A stretch of 64,000 nucleotides of DNA from an uncultured Rhodoferax sp. (GTDB taxonomy: Bacteria > Pseudomonadota > Gammaproteobacteria > Burkholderiales > Burkholderiaceae_C): NCBI RefSeq assembly GCF_946221635.1, contig NZ_CAMIHB010000010.1, positions 1 to 64,000 on the forward strand, in the 5' to 3' direction. Shown in pieces: positions 1 through 8,136 of this stretch; position 1 is the stretch's first letter, and the number at the start of each line of letters is the position of its first letter. The notes under the pieces were generated by a model that was not told the origin of the DNA, searched no databases, and saw nothing but the letters and a program-made list of their open reading frames with translations. Made by a program: the position numbers and the translations under genes.

Positions 1-271
1 CCGTAATCTACCTGCGTTGCAGCTAGGCTGGGGACTTGTTCAGCGTTGCCTTAGATCTCCTGGCGTGTCTCAACGATGCATAGTTGCTAGGGCTGAAGCC
101 GAAGACAGCCAAGTCCAATGAGCTTACGTTTCGCTCGATTTATGCGTCAAGGCGGAGCACGCAAATCCATTTGTCGTTACGTGCACTGATGCCAAGACCG
201 CCCCGTACACGCCAATCCGCAACCGCGATTGGCCGCGTTATCCCGCTTCACATTTCTTTGCATTTGCTTAC

Positions 272-301
272 GGAACCCCTCTAGAAATTTCCGCATCCCA
301 A
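272..301 (+). promoter_or_regulatory. Weak candidate sigma-E-type promoter upstream of degP
   Basis: GGAACC at 272-277 resembles a sigma-E -35 element. TCCCAA at 296-301 is a poor match to the TCTGA-like -10, with an 18 nt gap between them. DegP-type genes are commonly sigma-E dependent, and that is the only reason to note it. The hairpin at 318-342 would lie in the leader. Low confidence. Confidence 0.2.
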
Positions 302-317
302 CCTACCTTGGAGCAAA

Positions 318-350
318 GCCCGTCGCAACGGGTGCGACGGGCAGTTTTGT
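318..350 (+). terminator. GC-rich hairpin followed by T-rich stretch
   Basis: A perfect 10 bp stem (GCCCGTCGCA at 318-327 paired with 333-342) encloses a 5 nt loop and is followed by AGTTTTGT. It has the form of a factor-independent terminator for something transcribed rightwards from outside the window, or of a leader hairpin for degP, whose start lies 30 nt downstream. The T-run is short (four T), so termination would be modest. Confidence 0.45.
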
Positions 351-372
351 CCTGTGCATAGGAGGTGTCTCA

Positions 373-1839
373 ATGGATGCAAAAGAAAAGTCGACCTACG
401 CCAAGGCAACCGTGATCGGGTTGCTGGTCTCCAGCTGCTTCCTGGGCGGCTACGCCCTCTCGCAACGCAGCCTTCCGCCCCCCGCCCCGGACCAGGCCGC
501 CGCCGCCACAAGCCGCGGCGCCACAGCGCCGGTGTTTGCGCCCACCAACTTCTCCGACATTGCCGAGCGCCAGGGCCCGGCCGTGGTCCACGTGAGCGTG
601 GCCGGCATGGTCAGGACCAGTGGCCCGGCCGGTCCCCAGTTGGACCCGCGCGACCCCTTTTATGAGTTCTTCCGCCGCTTCCAGGGCCCGCAGCAAGGCC
701 CTAGCGAAGCACCCACGCGTGGCACCGGCTCCGGCTTCATCGTCAAGTCCGACGGCGTGGTGCTGACCAACGCCCACGTGGTGGCCGACGCCAACGAGGT
801 CACCGTCAAGCTGCAGGACAAGCGCGAGTACAAGGCCAAGGTCATCGGCCTGGACAAGGTGTCCGACGTGGCCGTGCTCAAGATCGACGCCAAGGACCTG
901 CCCACCGTCAAGATCGGCGACCCCAAGGCCGCCCGCGTGGGCGACTGGGTGATTGCCATCGGCTCACCCTTCGGCTTTGACAACACGGTCACCGCAGGCA
1001 TCGTCTCGGCCAAGTCGCGCACGCTGCCGGACGACGGCTATGTGCCCTTCCTGCAGACCGACGTGGCCATCAACCCCGGCAACTCGGGCGGCCCGCTGTT
1101 CAACCTGGCGGGTGAAGTCATCGGCATCAACTCGCAGATCTACAGCCGCAGCGGCGGCTACCAGGGCCTGAGCTTTGCCATTCCGATCGATGTGGCCATG
1201 AAGGTCGAAGGCCAGCTGCTGGCGCATGGCAAGGTCACGCGCGGCCGCCTGGGCGTCACCATCCAGGAGGTGAGCCCCGAGTTGGCCGAGTCCTTTGGGC
1301 TGGACAAGCCCACCGGCGCGCTGATCAATTCGGTGGAAAAAGGCGCAGCGGCTGACAAAGCCGGGCTGCAACCCGGCGACGTGATCCTCAAGTTCAACGG
1401 CACGCCTGTGGCCCAGTCATCCGAACTGCCACCGCTGGTATCGGACACCGCCCCCGGCGCCAAGGTCCCCGTGACGATCTGGCGCAAGGGCAAGGCGCAG
1501 GACATGACCCTCAGCGTCGGCCAGATGCAGACCGCAGACGCAGGGCCCGCGGCCACAACGCCCACGGGTGAGCGGCAACTGGGCCTGGCCGTGCGGCCAC
1601 TGACCCGCCAGGAACGCAATGAGGCCCAGGTGGCCGGTGGCCTGGTGGTGGAGGACGTGGCCGATGGCCCCGCCAAGCGCGCCGGCCTGCAGCCGGGGGA
1701 CGTGATTTTGTCCGTCAACGGTGAACTCGCCAGCGGCGTGGACACCCTGAAATCCCAACTGGGCAAAGACCGCAAGAAGCTGGCACTGCTGGTGCTGCGC
1801 GGAGACGACCGGTTGTTTGTGCCCCTGAACGTGGGCTGA
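373..1839 (+). CDS. degP: Periplasmic serine endoprotease, DegP/MucD (HtrA) family
   Basis: Degrades or refolds misfolded envelope proteins. The 488 aa protein has an N-terminal membrane/signal segment (about residues 12-28), then a Pro/Ala-rich linker, a trypsin-like protease domain and two PDZ domains (about 275-365 and 395-480). The catalytic triad is visible as H135 (TNAHVV), D165 (SDVAVLKI) and S238 (GNSGGPLF), with spacing close to E. coli DegP. The start at 373 is set by AGGAGG at 360-365; longer upstream frames lack a ribosome site. In related bacteria mucD lies beside rpoE-rseAB, which are not seen here. The exact paralogue (DegP, DegQ or MucD) cannot be settled from sequence alone. 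Confidence 0.93.
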   Translation: MDAKEKSTYAKATVIGLLVSSCFLGGYALSQRSLPPPAPDQAAAATSRGATAPVFAPTNFSDIAERQGPAVVHVSVAGMVRTSGPAGPQLDPRDPFYEFFRRFQGPQQGPSEAPTRGTGSGFIVKSDGVVLTNAHVVADANEVTVKLQDKREYKAKVIGLDKVSDVAVLKIDAKDLPTVKIGDPKAARVGDWVIAIGSPFGFDNTVTAGIVSAKSRTLPDDGYVPFLQTDVAINPGNSGGPLFNLAGEVIGINSQIYSRSGGYQGLSFAIPIDVAMKVEGQLLAHGKVTRGRLGVTIQEVSPELAESFGLDKPTGALINSVEKGAAADKAGLQPGDVILKFNGTPVAQSSELPPLVSDTAPGAKVPVTIWRKGKAQDMTLSVGQMQTADAGPAATTPTGERQLGLAVRPLTRQERNEAQVAGGLVVEDVADGPAKRAGLQPGDVILSVNGELASGVDTLKSQLGKDRKKLALLVLRGDDRLFVPLNVG

Positions 1840-1872
1840 CCGCCCATATTGCCCGCCAACGAGGAGCCTGCC

Positions 1873-2307
1873 ATGCCACCAACAGCCCCCCCGCCCCAGG
1901 CCAGTCCCGCCGACGTGCCTGAACTCGTGGCCGCCGTGTTCGAGGCGGCCCCGCTGCCCGAGCGCAAACGCCTGCTGGAGCTGATGATCCGGCCCCTGGG
2001 CGTGCTGTCGCTGGCGGCGGTGGCCAACGGCATCTTTGCCCAGATCGCCCTGCGCAGCAACTGGACACGCTTCCAGCTGCAGACGGAGGACGTGCAGGCG
2101 GTGCAGACCGATGACGTGGTCGCCCTCGCGCACTATGTGCAACAGGCAGGCGCCCACGCCTTCGACGGCATGCGCCAGCTGCTCATGGGCTCGCCCGCGC
2201 TCATGGGCACCACGGCGGCGGCCGTGCTGCTGACGCTGCTGACCAAGGAAATCAAGCGCCGCAATGCCCGCGCCGCCACGGAAAAGGACTTCGATCCACC
2301 GCTGTAG
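1873..2307 (+). CDS. Small hypothetical protein with C-terminal hydrophobic segment
   Basis: Unrecognised 144 aa protein. It starts at an ATG with GAGGAG nine bases upstream, 33 nt after degP on the same strand, so the two may be co-transcribed. The N-terminus is Pro/Ala-rich, the middle is helical and moderately hydrophobic, and residues about 115-132 could cross or touch the membrane, followed by a basic stretch (KEIKRR). A dispersed repeat copy begins six bases after the stop. Codon use is like the neighbours, which supports a real gene. No function assigned. Confidence 0.6.
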   Translation: MPPTAPPPQASPADVPELVAAVFEAAPLPERKRLLELMIRPLGVLSLAAVANGIFAQIALRSNWTRFQLQTEDVQAVQTDDVVALAHYVQQAGAHAFDGMRQLLMGSPALMGTTAAAVLLTLLTKEIKRRNARAATEKDFDPPL

Positions 2308-2313
2308 CGCGGA

Positions 2314-2380
2314 GTTTTCAATGAAAACGGGGGCTAGCCCCCGTGGAATATGCGCGAGTAGCTATGTTTTCTGTAGCGTC
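2314..2380 (-). repeat. Dispersed Comamonadaceae-type repeat, copy 1 (intergenic)
   Basis: Nearly full-length copy filling the gap between the small hypothetical gene and the convergent mgsA. It carries the diagnostic CTAGCCCCCGTGGAATAT block and a GCGAGTAGCTA block, and aligns over its whole length with the copy at 61969-62034 read on the other strand. AAAACGGGGGCTAGCCCCCG is itself palindromic, so it could also act as a transcription stop between the two converging genes. Confidence 0.85.
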
Positions 2381-2382
2381 TA

Positions 2383-2796
2383 CTACCCCAGAAGCTGCGC
2401 CAGCAGCAGGCGCGCGCTGGACAGATTGGTGGCGCAGGGTACGTCGTGCACGTCACAGGCGCGCACCAGGGCGTTGATGTCGGGTTCGTGCGGCTGGGGC
2501 GTCATCGGGTCGCGCAGGAAGATCACGGCGTCCACCTCACCCACCGCCAACCGGGCACCAATCTGCAAGTCGCCCCCCCAGGGGCCGCTGAGCATGCGCT
2601 CCACCGTCAGCCCCACTTCGTCCACCAGCCGGCCACCGGTGGTGCCCGTCGCCATGAGGATGCATCTCTGCAGGGCCGGAGCGAACGCTCGGGCGAGTTC
2701 GACCATGGTGTCTTTCTTGCGGTCGTGCGCAATCAGGGCAATGCGCGGGCGGTCGGAGGGCGTGGGGGTGGCAGGGGCGTTGTGCATGCCCCGCAT
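2383..2796 (-). CDS. mgsA: Methylglyoxal synthase
   Basis: Converts dihydroxyacetone phosphate to methylglyoxal and phosphate, a bypass that relieves sugar-phosphate build-up. The 137 aa length fits the family (E. coli 152). The catalytic aspartate is D76 in GPWGGD and the active-site histidine is H103 in PQPHEPD, five residues offset from E. coli D71 and H98. The phosphate-binding TGTTG is at 50-54. A second ATG four codons in is an alternative start. It ends two bases before repeat copy 1 and its 5' end lies one base from the HNH gene, so the two are probably co-transcribed. Confidence 0.93.
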   Translation of the reverse strand: MRGMHNAPATPTPSDRPRIALIAHDRKKDTMVELARAFAPALQRCILMATGTTGGRLVDEVGLTVERMLSGPWGGDLQIGARLAVGEVDAVIFLRDPMTPQPHEPDINALVRACDVHDVPCATNLSSARLLLAQLLG

Positions 2797-2797
2797 G

Positions 2798-3355
2798 CTA
2801 AATCAAGAGCCGGCTGGAGCGCGGCACATGGGCCATCAAAAACTCCATCTGGTCCGCCAGGATGCGACGGTTGCGCAGGATGAAGTCCTCCCACAGGCTG
2901 GGCACGTAGGGCGTGTAGAGCAGGGGCATGTGGGCCTGCTCGGGCGTGCGGTGGCTCTTGCGGTGGTTGCAGGGCCGGCAGGCAGTGACCACATTCATCC
3001 AGGTGTCCACCCCCTGCTGGGCGAAGGGGATGATGTGCTCGCGCGTGAGTTCGCTTTCGTGGAAATGGCCGCCGCAGTAGGCGCAGACATTGCGGTCGCG
3101 GATGAAGAGCTTGGCGTTGGTCAGGCCGGGGCGCAGGTCAAAGGGGTTGATGTTGGGGACGCCACGGGTGCCGATGATGCTGTTGACCCGGATGATGGAC
3201 TGCTGGCCGGTGACAGCATTGTGGCCGCCACGGAACACCGCCACCTCGCCGCCGGACTCCCAGCGCACCTCACCGGCAGCGTAGTGAATCACCGCCTGTT
3301 CCAGCGAAATCCAGGACTGCGGGAGCCCTTGGGCCGACAACTTCAAGACTTTCAC
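2798..3355 (-). CDS. HNH endonuclease
   Basis: Predicted metal-dependent DNA nuclease of the HNH family, 185 aa. The C-terminal half has two CxxC pairs (C91/C94 and C126/C129) that would bind a structural zinc, with the HNH core residues H107 (REHIIP), N121 (MNVVTA) and H131 (CNHRKSH). This IscB/McrA-like arrangement is common in stand-alone housekeeping HNH proteins of Burkholderiales. It is transcribed away from ribF and runs into mgsA one base downstream. No restriction partner, methylase or phage gene is adjacent, so its target is unknown. Confidence 0.88.
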   Translation of the reverse strand: MKVLKLSAQGLPQSWISLEQAVIHYAAGEVRWESGGEVAVFRGGHNAVTGQQSIIRVNSIIGTRGVPNINPFDLRPGLTNAKLFIRDRNVCAYCGGHFHESELTREHIIPFAQQGVDTWMNVVTACRPCNHRKSHRTPEQAHMPLLYTPYVPSLWEDFILRNRRILADQMEFLMAHVPRSSRLLI

Positions 3356-3469
3356 AAAGCGCCTCCATCAACGGTAAAACCTACCACCAACACGGACTGC
3401 AAAGGTCTGCCAGTGCGCACCGGACATGCGTCCGGGCCCTGCTAGGTGACAATATACCGTGTTTCCATG

Positions 3470-3525
3470 ACAAATTGGCTTCAGGCCCCGGCCGGATTTG
3501 CGCGGCCTGCTATCAAAAAGATAAC
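3470..3525 (-). repeat. Dispersed repeat, copy 2 (leader of ribF)
   Basis: A degenerate copy in the short gap between the divergent HNH gene and ribF. ACAAATTGGCTTCAGGCCCC aligns with the start of the copy at 55313, and TGCTATCAAAAAGATAAC matches the GCTATCAAAAGTATAG core of that copy. It ends six bases before the ribF ATG, so it forms most of the ribF leader and covers the position where a Shine-Dalgarno sequence should be. Confidence 0.7.
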
Positions 3526-3531
3526 AATTCC

Positions 3532-4518
3532 ATGAAGGTTTTCCGCGGTTTCAAGCATCCCGGCGTCGCCAGCGCCAGCGCCGTCACGATTGGCAACTTT
3601 GACGGCGTGCACCGGGGCCACCAGGCCATGCTGGCGCTGCTCAAGGCCGAGGCGCAGCAACGCGGCGTGCCCAGCTGCGTGCTGACCTTCGAGCCCCATC
3701 CACGCGACTATTTCGCCGAACTGCACAAAAAGCCCGAACTGGCCCCCGCCCGCGTGGGCACCCTGCGCGACAAGCTCGAAGACCTGGCCCAGGCCGGCGT
3801 GGACCAGACCGTGGTGCTGCCCTTTGACGCCCGCCTGGCCAACCAAAGCCCGCAGGAGTTCATTGACCAGGTGCTGCTGGCTGGCCTGGGCGCACGCTAT
3901 GTGCTGGTAGGCGACGATTTCCGCTTCGGCAAGGCCCGCGCCGGTGACTACGCCGTGCTGGACGCCGCCGGTGACGCCCAGGGCTTTGATGTGGCGCGCA
4001 TGAACAGCTACGAGGTCCACGGCCTGCGCGTTTCCAGCTCGGCCGTGCGCGAAGCGCTGGGCCGGGGCGACATGACCGCTGCCGCCCGCCTGCTGGGCCG
4101 GCCCTATTGCATCAGCGGCCATGTGGTGCACGGGCGCAAGCTGGGCCGCACACTGGGTTTCAAGACCCTCAACCTGCGCTTTGCGCACTGGAAACCGGCC
4201 GCCAGCGGCATCTTCGTGGTGCTGGTGCACGGCCTCTCCGACAAGCCGCTGCAGGGCGTGGCCAATCTGGGCGTGCGCCCCTCGCTGGACCCGACCGATG
4301 TGAACGGCGGGCGCGTGCTGCTGGAGACCCATTGCCTGGACTGGCCCGCCGCCCTGGGGCCCGAGGGGGCCTACGGTAAAATCATCCGCGTGGAACTGCT
4401 ACACAAACTGCACGACGAGCTGAAATACGACGGTCTGGACGCCCTCACCCAGGGCATACAGAAAGACCGCGACGACGCACGGGCCTGGTTCGCATCCCAG
4501 ACTGACAAGCGAATTTGA
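3532..4518 (+). CDS. ribF: Bifunctional riboflavin kinase / FAD synthetase
   Basis: Phosphorylates riboflavin to FMN and adenylates FMN to FAD. The 328 aa protein has the N-terminal nucleotidyltransferase domain with NFDGVHRGHQ near residues 21-30 and SSSAVR near 170, then the C-terminal flavokinase domain from about residue 185 with GRKLGRTLGFKTLNL. Length matches E. coli RibF (313). The ATG at 3532 starts MKVFRGFKHP, the usual family N-terminus; no strong Shine-Dalgarno is seen because a repeat copy occupies the leader. The gene lies upstream of ileS-lspA, as in many proteobacteria. Confidence 0.95.
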   Translation: MKVFRGFKHPGVASASAVTIGNFDGVHRGHQAMLALLKAEAQQRGVPSCVLTFEPHPRDYFAELHKKPELAPARVGTLRDKLEDLAQAGVDQTVVLPFDARLANQSPQEFIDQVLLAGLGARYVLVGDDFRFGKARAGDYAVLDAAGDAQGFDVARMNSYEVHGLRVSSSAVREALGRGDMTAAARLLGRPYCISGHVVHGRKLGRTLGFKTLNLRFAHWKPAASGIFVVLVHGLSDKPLQGVANLGVRPSLDPTDVNGGRVLLETHCLDWPAALGPEGAYGKIIRVELLHKLHDELKYDGLDALTQGIQKDRDDARAWFASQTDKRI

Positions 4519-4662
4519 CGGGGCAGACCGCCCCGGTCACCTACGCACCTCGCCCCGCGTTTCCAGCCCCATCCCCGGCGAGCCTGGCCCCTGCGGCCCG
4601 CCTGTTCCCCCGAATTGCATTCCAGAGAGGCAGCCGCCCTGCCTCCAAACCGAGAGTTGGCC

Positions 4663-7590
4663 ATGACTGACAAAGTTGATTACCGCAGCACCCTGAACCT
4701 GCCCGACAGCCCCTTCCCCATGCGCGGCGACCTGCCCAAGCGCGAACCGGCCTGGGTCAAGGCCTGGAACGAAGAAGGCCTGTACAAGAAGCTGCGCGAT
4801 GCCCGCGCCGGCGCCCCGCTGTTCGTGCTGCACGACGGTCCACCCTATGCCAACGGCAAGCTGCACATCGGCCACGCGCTGAACAAGGTGCTCAAGGACA
4901 TGATCGTCAAGAGCAAGCAGCTCGCCGGCTTTGACGCCCAGTACATCCCCGGCTGGGACTGCCACGGCCTGCCGATCGAAAACGCCATCGAGAAACTGCA
5001 TGGCCGCAACCTCTCCCGCGACGACATGCAGGCCAAGAGCCGCGCCTACGCCACCGAGCAGATAGCCCAGCAACGTGAAGACTTCAAGCGCCTGGGCGTG
5101 CTGGGCGACTGGGAGCGCCCCTACCGCACCATGGATTTCAAGAACGAGGCCGGCGAAATCCGCGCGTTCAAGCGCGTCATCGAGCGCGGCTTTGTCTACC
5201 GCGGCTTGAAGCCCGTGTACTGGTGCTTTGACTGCGGCTCCAGCCTGGCCGAATTCGAGATCGAATACGCCGACAAGAAGAGCGACACGCTGGATGTGGC
5301 GTTTGAAGCCGACGATGCTGCGCTGGTATACGCCGCGTTCGCGACACACGCCGTTCGGTCTGAGCCTGTCGAAGACCCCGCGGGCACTTCGACAGGCTCA
5401 GTGCGAGCGGATGGTGTGATGCCGGTGTTTGCCGTGATCTGGACCACCACCGCCTGGACCATCCCCGCCAACCAGGCGCTCAATGCCCACCCCGAGCTGA
5501 GCTACGCCCTGGTGCAAACCGAGAAGGGCTGCCTGGTGCTGGCCGAAAGCCTGGTCGACAAATGCCTGGAGCGCTTTGGCCTCACCGGTACCGTGCTGGC
5601 CACCGCCAAGGGCGAGAAGCTGGGCGGCCTGAACTTCCGCCACCCGCTCTACGCCATGGACGCGGGCTACCGACGCCTGTCGCCGGTGTTCCTGGCGGAC
5701 TATGTGAGCGACGGTGACGGTACCGGCATCGTGCACTCCTCGCCCGCCTACGGCCTGGACGACTTCAACTCCTGCGTGGCCAACGGCATCCGCTACGACG
5801 ACATCCTCAACCCCGTGCAGGGCAACGGCACCTACGCACCCGAGTTCCCCCTGTTCGGCGGCCAGCACATCTGGAAGGCCATCCCGGCCATCCTGGATGC
5901 GCTCAAGCTGGCCGGCCGCCTCATGTCCACCGTGCCGATCCAGCACAGCTACCCGCACTGCTGGCGCCACAAGACACCGGTGATCTACCGCGCTGCCGCC
6001 CAGTGGTTTGTGCGCATGGATGAGGGCGAAGGCGTGTTCACCAAGGACAAGGCGCCCAAGACCCTGCGCCAGCTCGCGCTGGACGCGATCGAACACACCA
6101 GCTTCTACCCCGAGAACGGCAAGACCCGCCTGCGCGACATGATCGCCAACCGGCCCGACTGGTGCATCTCGCGCCAGCGCAGCTGGGGCGTGCCCGTGCC
6201 CTTCTTCTTGCACAAGGACAGCGGCGAGCTGCACCCGCGCACCATGGAGATCCTGGACCAGGCCGCCGACATCGTCGAACAAGGCGGCATCGAAGCCTGG
6301 AGCCGCGTGACCGTGGAGGAAATCCTGGGCGCGGCAGATGCACCCAGCTACACCAAGAGCACCGACATCCTGGAGGTGTGGTTCGACTCCGGCAGCACCT
6401 TCCAACACGTGCTGCGCGGCAGCCACAAGGACGCCTACAGCGTGCCCCCCTTCCACGCCGAAGGCCCGGAAGCTGACCTCTACCTGGAAGGCCACGACCA
6501 GCACCGCGGCTGGTTCCACAGCTCGTTGCTGCTGGGCTGCGCGCTGTATGACCGCGCGCCCTACAAGGGCCTGTTGACCCACGGCTTTGCCACCGACGGC
6601 CAGGGCCGCAAGATGAGCAAGAGCCTGGGCAATACGGTGGACCCGCAAACCGTGACCAGCAAGCTGGGCGCCGAAATCGCCCGCCTGTGGGTCGCGTCGA
6701 CCGATTACTCGGGCGACCTGAACATCGACGACAAGATCCTGGCCCGCGTGGTGGACACCTACCGCCGCGTGCGCAACACGCTCAAGTTCCTGCTGGCCAA
6801 CGTCTCCGACTTCGACCCGGCCAAGGACGCCGTGCCTGCGGACCAACTGCTGGAAATCGACCGCTACGCGCTGAGCCGCGCGGCCCAGCTGCAGGCTGAC
6901 ATCCTGGCGCACTACCAGGTCTACGAGTTCCACCCCGTGGTGGCCAAGCTGCAGGTGTATTGCAGCGAAGACCTGGGCGCGTTCTACCTCGACATCCTCA
7001 AGGACCGCCTCTACACCACCGGCGCCAACAGCCTGGCCCGCCGCTCCGCACAGACCGCGCTGTGGACTATCACGCAAGCCATGCTGCGCTGGATGGCACC
7101 GTTCCTGAGCTTCACGGCGGAAGAAGCCTGGGCCGTGCTGGGCGCCGAAGGCAAGACGCCTACGGCGAACCAAGCGTCCATCTTCCTGGACGGCTACCTG
7201 CAGCTGGACGCGCCCGACGAGGCCCTGCTGGCCAAGTGGGCCCGCATCCGTGCCGTGCGTGAAGCCGTCAACAAGGACATCGAAACCCTGCGCGCGGCCG
7301 GCCAGGTGGGCGCCTCCCTGCAGGCCGAAGTGACGCTGACCGTCCCCCCCGAGGAGCACGCCCTCCTGAGCAGCCTGGGCGAAGACCTGAAGTTTGTGTT
7401 CATCACCTCTGCTATCACTTTGGTAGCTGGCAGCGCACAATCCATCGAGGTTGCAGCCTCCAACGGCACCAAGTGCGAGCGTTGCTGGCACTATCGGCAA
7501 GACATTGGCGTGGACGCCGCCCACCCCACGCTGTGCGGACGCTGCACCAGCAACCTCTACGGTGCGGGTGAACAACGGGTGTTTGCCTGA
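4663..7590 (+). CDS. ileS: Isoleucyl-tRNA synthetase
   Basis: Charges tRNA-Ile. The 975 aa class I enzyme shows the HIGH motif at residues 68-71 (LHIGHAL), an editing CP1 domain, KMSKS at 650-654 and the C-terminal zinc site C938/C941/C958/C961. The ATG at 4663 gives the usual MTDKVDYRST start; the preceding ORF extension has no ribosome site. Two oddities are present. Residues about 230-249 (SEPVEDPAGTSTGSVRAD) are encoded by a 15 bp inverted repeat inserted in frame at the edge of the CP1 region. Residues 916-925 are encoded by a fragment of the other dispersed repeat. Both stay in frame, so the enzyme is presumably functional. lspA overlaps its stop by one base. Confidence 0.97.
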   Translation: MTDKVDYRSTLNLPDSPFPMRGDLPKREPAWVKAWNEEGLYKKLRDARAGAPLFVLHDGPPYANGKLHIGHALNKVLKDMIVKSKQLAGFDAQYIPGWDCHGLPIENAIEKLHGRNLSRDDMQAKSRAYATEQIAQQREDFKRLGVLGDWERPYRTMDFKNEAGEIRAFKRVIERGFVYRGLKPVYWCFDCGSSLAEFEIEYADKKSDTLDVAFEADDAALVYAAFATHAVRSEPVEDPAGTSTGSVRADGVMPVFAVIWTTTAWTIPANQALNAHPELSYALVQTEKGCLVLAESLVDKCLERFGLTGTVLATAKGEKLGGLNFRHPLYAMDAGYRRLSPVFLADYVSDGDGTGIVHSSPAYGLDDFNSCVANGIRYDDILNPVQGNGTYAPEFPLFGGQHIWKAIPAILDALKLAGRLMSTVPIQHSYPHCWRHKTPVIYRAAAQWFVRMDEGEGVFTKDKAPKTLRQLALDAIEHTSFYPENGKTRLRDMIANRPDWCISRQRSWGVPVPFFLHKDSGELHPRTMEILDQAADIVEQGGIEAWSRVTVEEILGAADAPSYTKSTDILEVWFDSGSTFQHVLRGSHKDAYSVPPFHAEGPEADLYLEGHDQHRGWFHSSLLLGCALYDRAPYKGLLTHGFATDGQGRKMSKSLGNTVDPQTVTSKLGAEIARLWVASTDYSGDLNIDDKILARVVDTYRRVRNTLKFLLANVSDFDPAKDAVPADQLLEIDRYALSRAAQLQADILAHYQVYEFHPVVAKLQVYCSEDLGAFYLDILKDRLYTTGANSLARRSAQTALWTITQAMLRWMAPFLSFTAEEAWAVLGAEGKTPTANQASIFLDGYLQLDAPDEALLAKWARIRAVREAVNKDIETLRAAGQVGASLQAEVTLTVPPEEHALLSSLGEDLKFVFITSAITLVAGSAQSIEVAASNGTKCERCWHYRQDIGVDAAHPTLCGRCTSNLYGAGEQRVFA
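5352..5410 (+). repeat. Palindromic repeat inserted in frame within ileS
   Basis: Perfect 15 bp inverted repeat: CTGAGCCTGTCGAAG at 5360-5374 and its complement at 5387-5401, with a 12 nt GC-rich loop. This is the TTCGACAGGCTCAG-type dispersed palindrome known from many GC-rich proteobacterial genomes (REP-like or MITE-like). It adds about 20 residues to IleRS without breaking the frame. No second copy was seen in the window. Confidence 0.85.
7409..7438 (+). repeat. Dispersed repeat, copy 3 (partial, inside ileS)
   Basis: TGCTATCACTTTGGTAGCTG followed by GCAGCGCA matches the left half of the repeat (compare CTACGCTTTTGGTAGCTGCT at 61971). It encodes S-A-I-T-L-V-A-G-S-A of IleRS with codons tct gct atc act ttg gta gct, in contrast to the ctg/gcc/ggc codons around it. 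The protein stretch leads straight into the conserved zinc-site region without an obvious length change. Confidence 0.6.
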
Positions 7591-8099
7591 TGGCGCGCGG
7601 CGGCAAATCCCTGGGCGGCGGCTCCGGCAGCGGCCTGTGGCAGTGGTTGGGCCTGGCCTTCATCATCTTCCTGGTGGACCAGTTCACCAAGGTGCTGATC
7701 CTGGGCTACTACCACCTGGGTGACAGCACCTACGTGACCAGCTTCTTCAACGTGGTGCGCGTGCACAACACGGGTGCGGCCTTCTCCTTCCTGGCCGGGG
7801 CCTCGGGCTGGCAGCGCTGGTTCTTCACTGCGCTGGGCCTGGTGGCGGCCGCCGCCATCGTCTGGATGCTGAAGTCGCACCCCGGGCAGAAGCTGTTCAG
7901 CTTTGCCATGGCCTGCATCCTGGGTGGCGCCATCGGCAATGTGGTGGACCGCCTGATGCACGGCTATGTGGTGGACTTTCTGGACTTCCACTGGAGCGGC
8001 ATGCACTTTCCGGCCTTCAATATGGCCGACAGCGCGATTTCGCTGGGCGCCATCTGCCTGATACTGGACGAACTGCTGCGGGTACGCAAAGCCAAGTAG
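7590..8099 (+). CDS. lspA: Lipoprotein signal peptidase (signal peptidase II)
   Basis: Inner-membrane aspartyl protease that removes signal peptides from prolipoproteins. The 169 aa protein has about four membrane helices, and the catalytic pair D120 (NVVDRLMHGYVVDF) and D147 (FNMADSAI) sits as in E. coli LspA (D114 and D141). Its ATG overlaps the ileS stop (TGATG), so translation is probably coupled. This ribF-ileS-lspA order is conserved in proteobacteria. Confidence 0.96.
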   Translation: MARGGKSLGGGSGSGLWQWLGLAFIIFLVDQFTKVLILGYYHLGDSTYVTSFFNVVRVHNTGAAFSFLAGASGWQRWFFTALGLVAAAAIVWMLKSHPGQKLFSFAMACILGGAIGNVVDRLMHGYVVDFLDFHWSGMHFPAFNMADSAISLGAICLILDELLRVRKAK

Positions 8100-8136
8100 G
8101 ACCAGGCCCGCACGCGCAGCGTTCCAAGGATTCGAT

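Larger units (their letters stand above)
1..372. other. Region with no recognisable gene upstream of degP
   Basis: This stretch is less GC-rich than the rest of the window. Short open frames here have no domain I recognise and no convincing ribosome-binding site, so I call none of them. The right end holds a strong hairpin (318-342) and a weak candidate sigma-E-type promoter, both listed separately. I saw no tRNA, transposase fragment or integrase remnant. The usual neighbours of a mucD/degP gene (rpoE, rseA, rseB) are not visible here and may lie outside the window. Confidence 0.5.

Noticed and set aside
84..284. 66-codon frame at the left edge
   Set aside because: No recognisable motif or ribosome site, in a region without other coding signal.
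5398..7575. 725-codon open frame antisense to ileS
   Set aside because: Low-complexity Ala/Val/Gly/His composition, no family match and full overlap with a certain gene; a GC-bias artefact.
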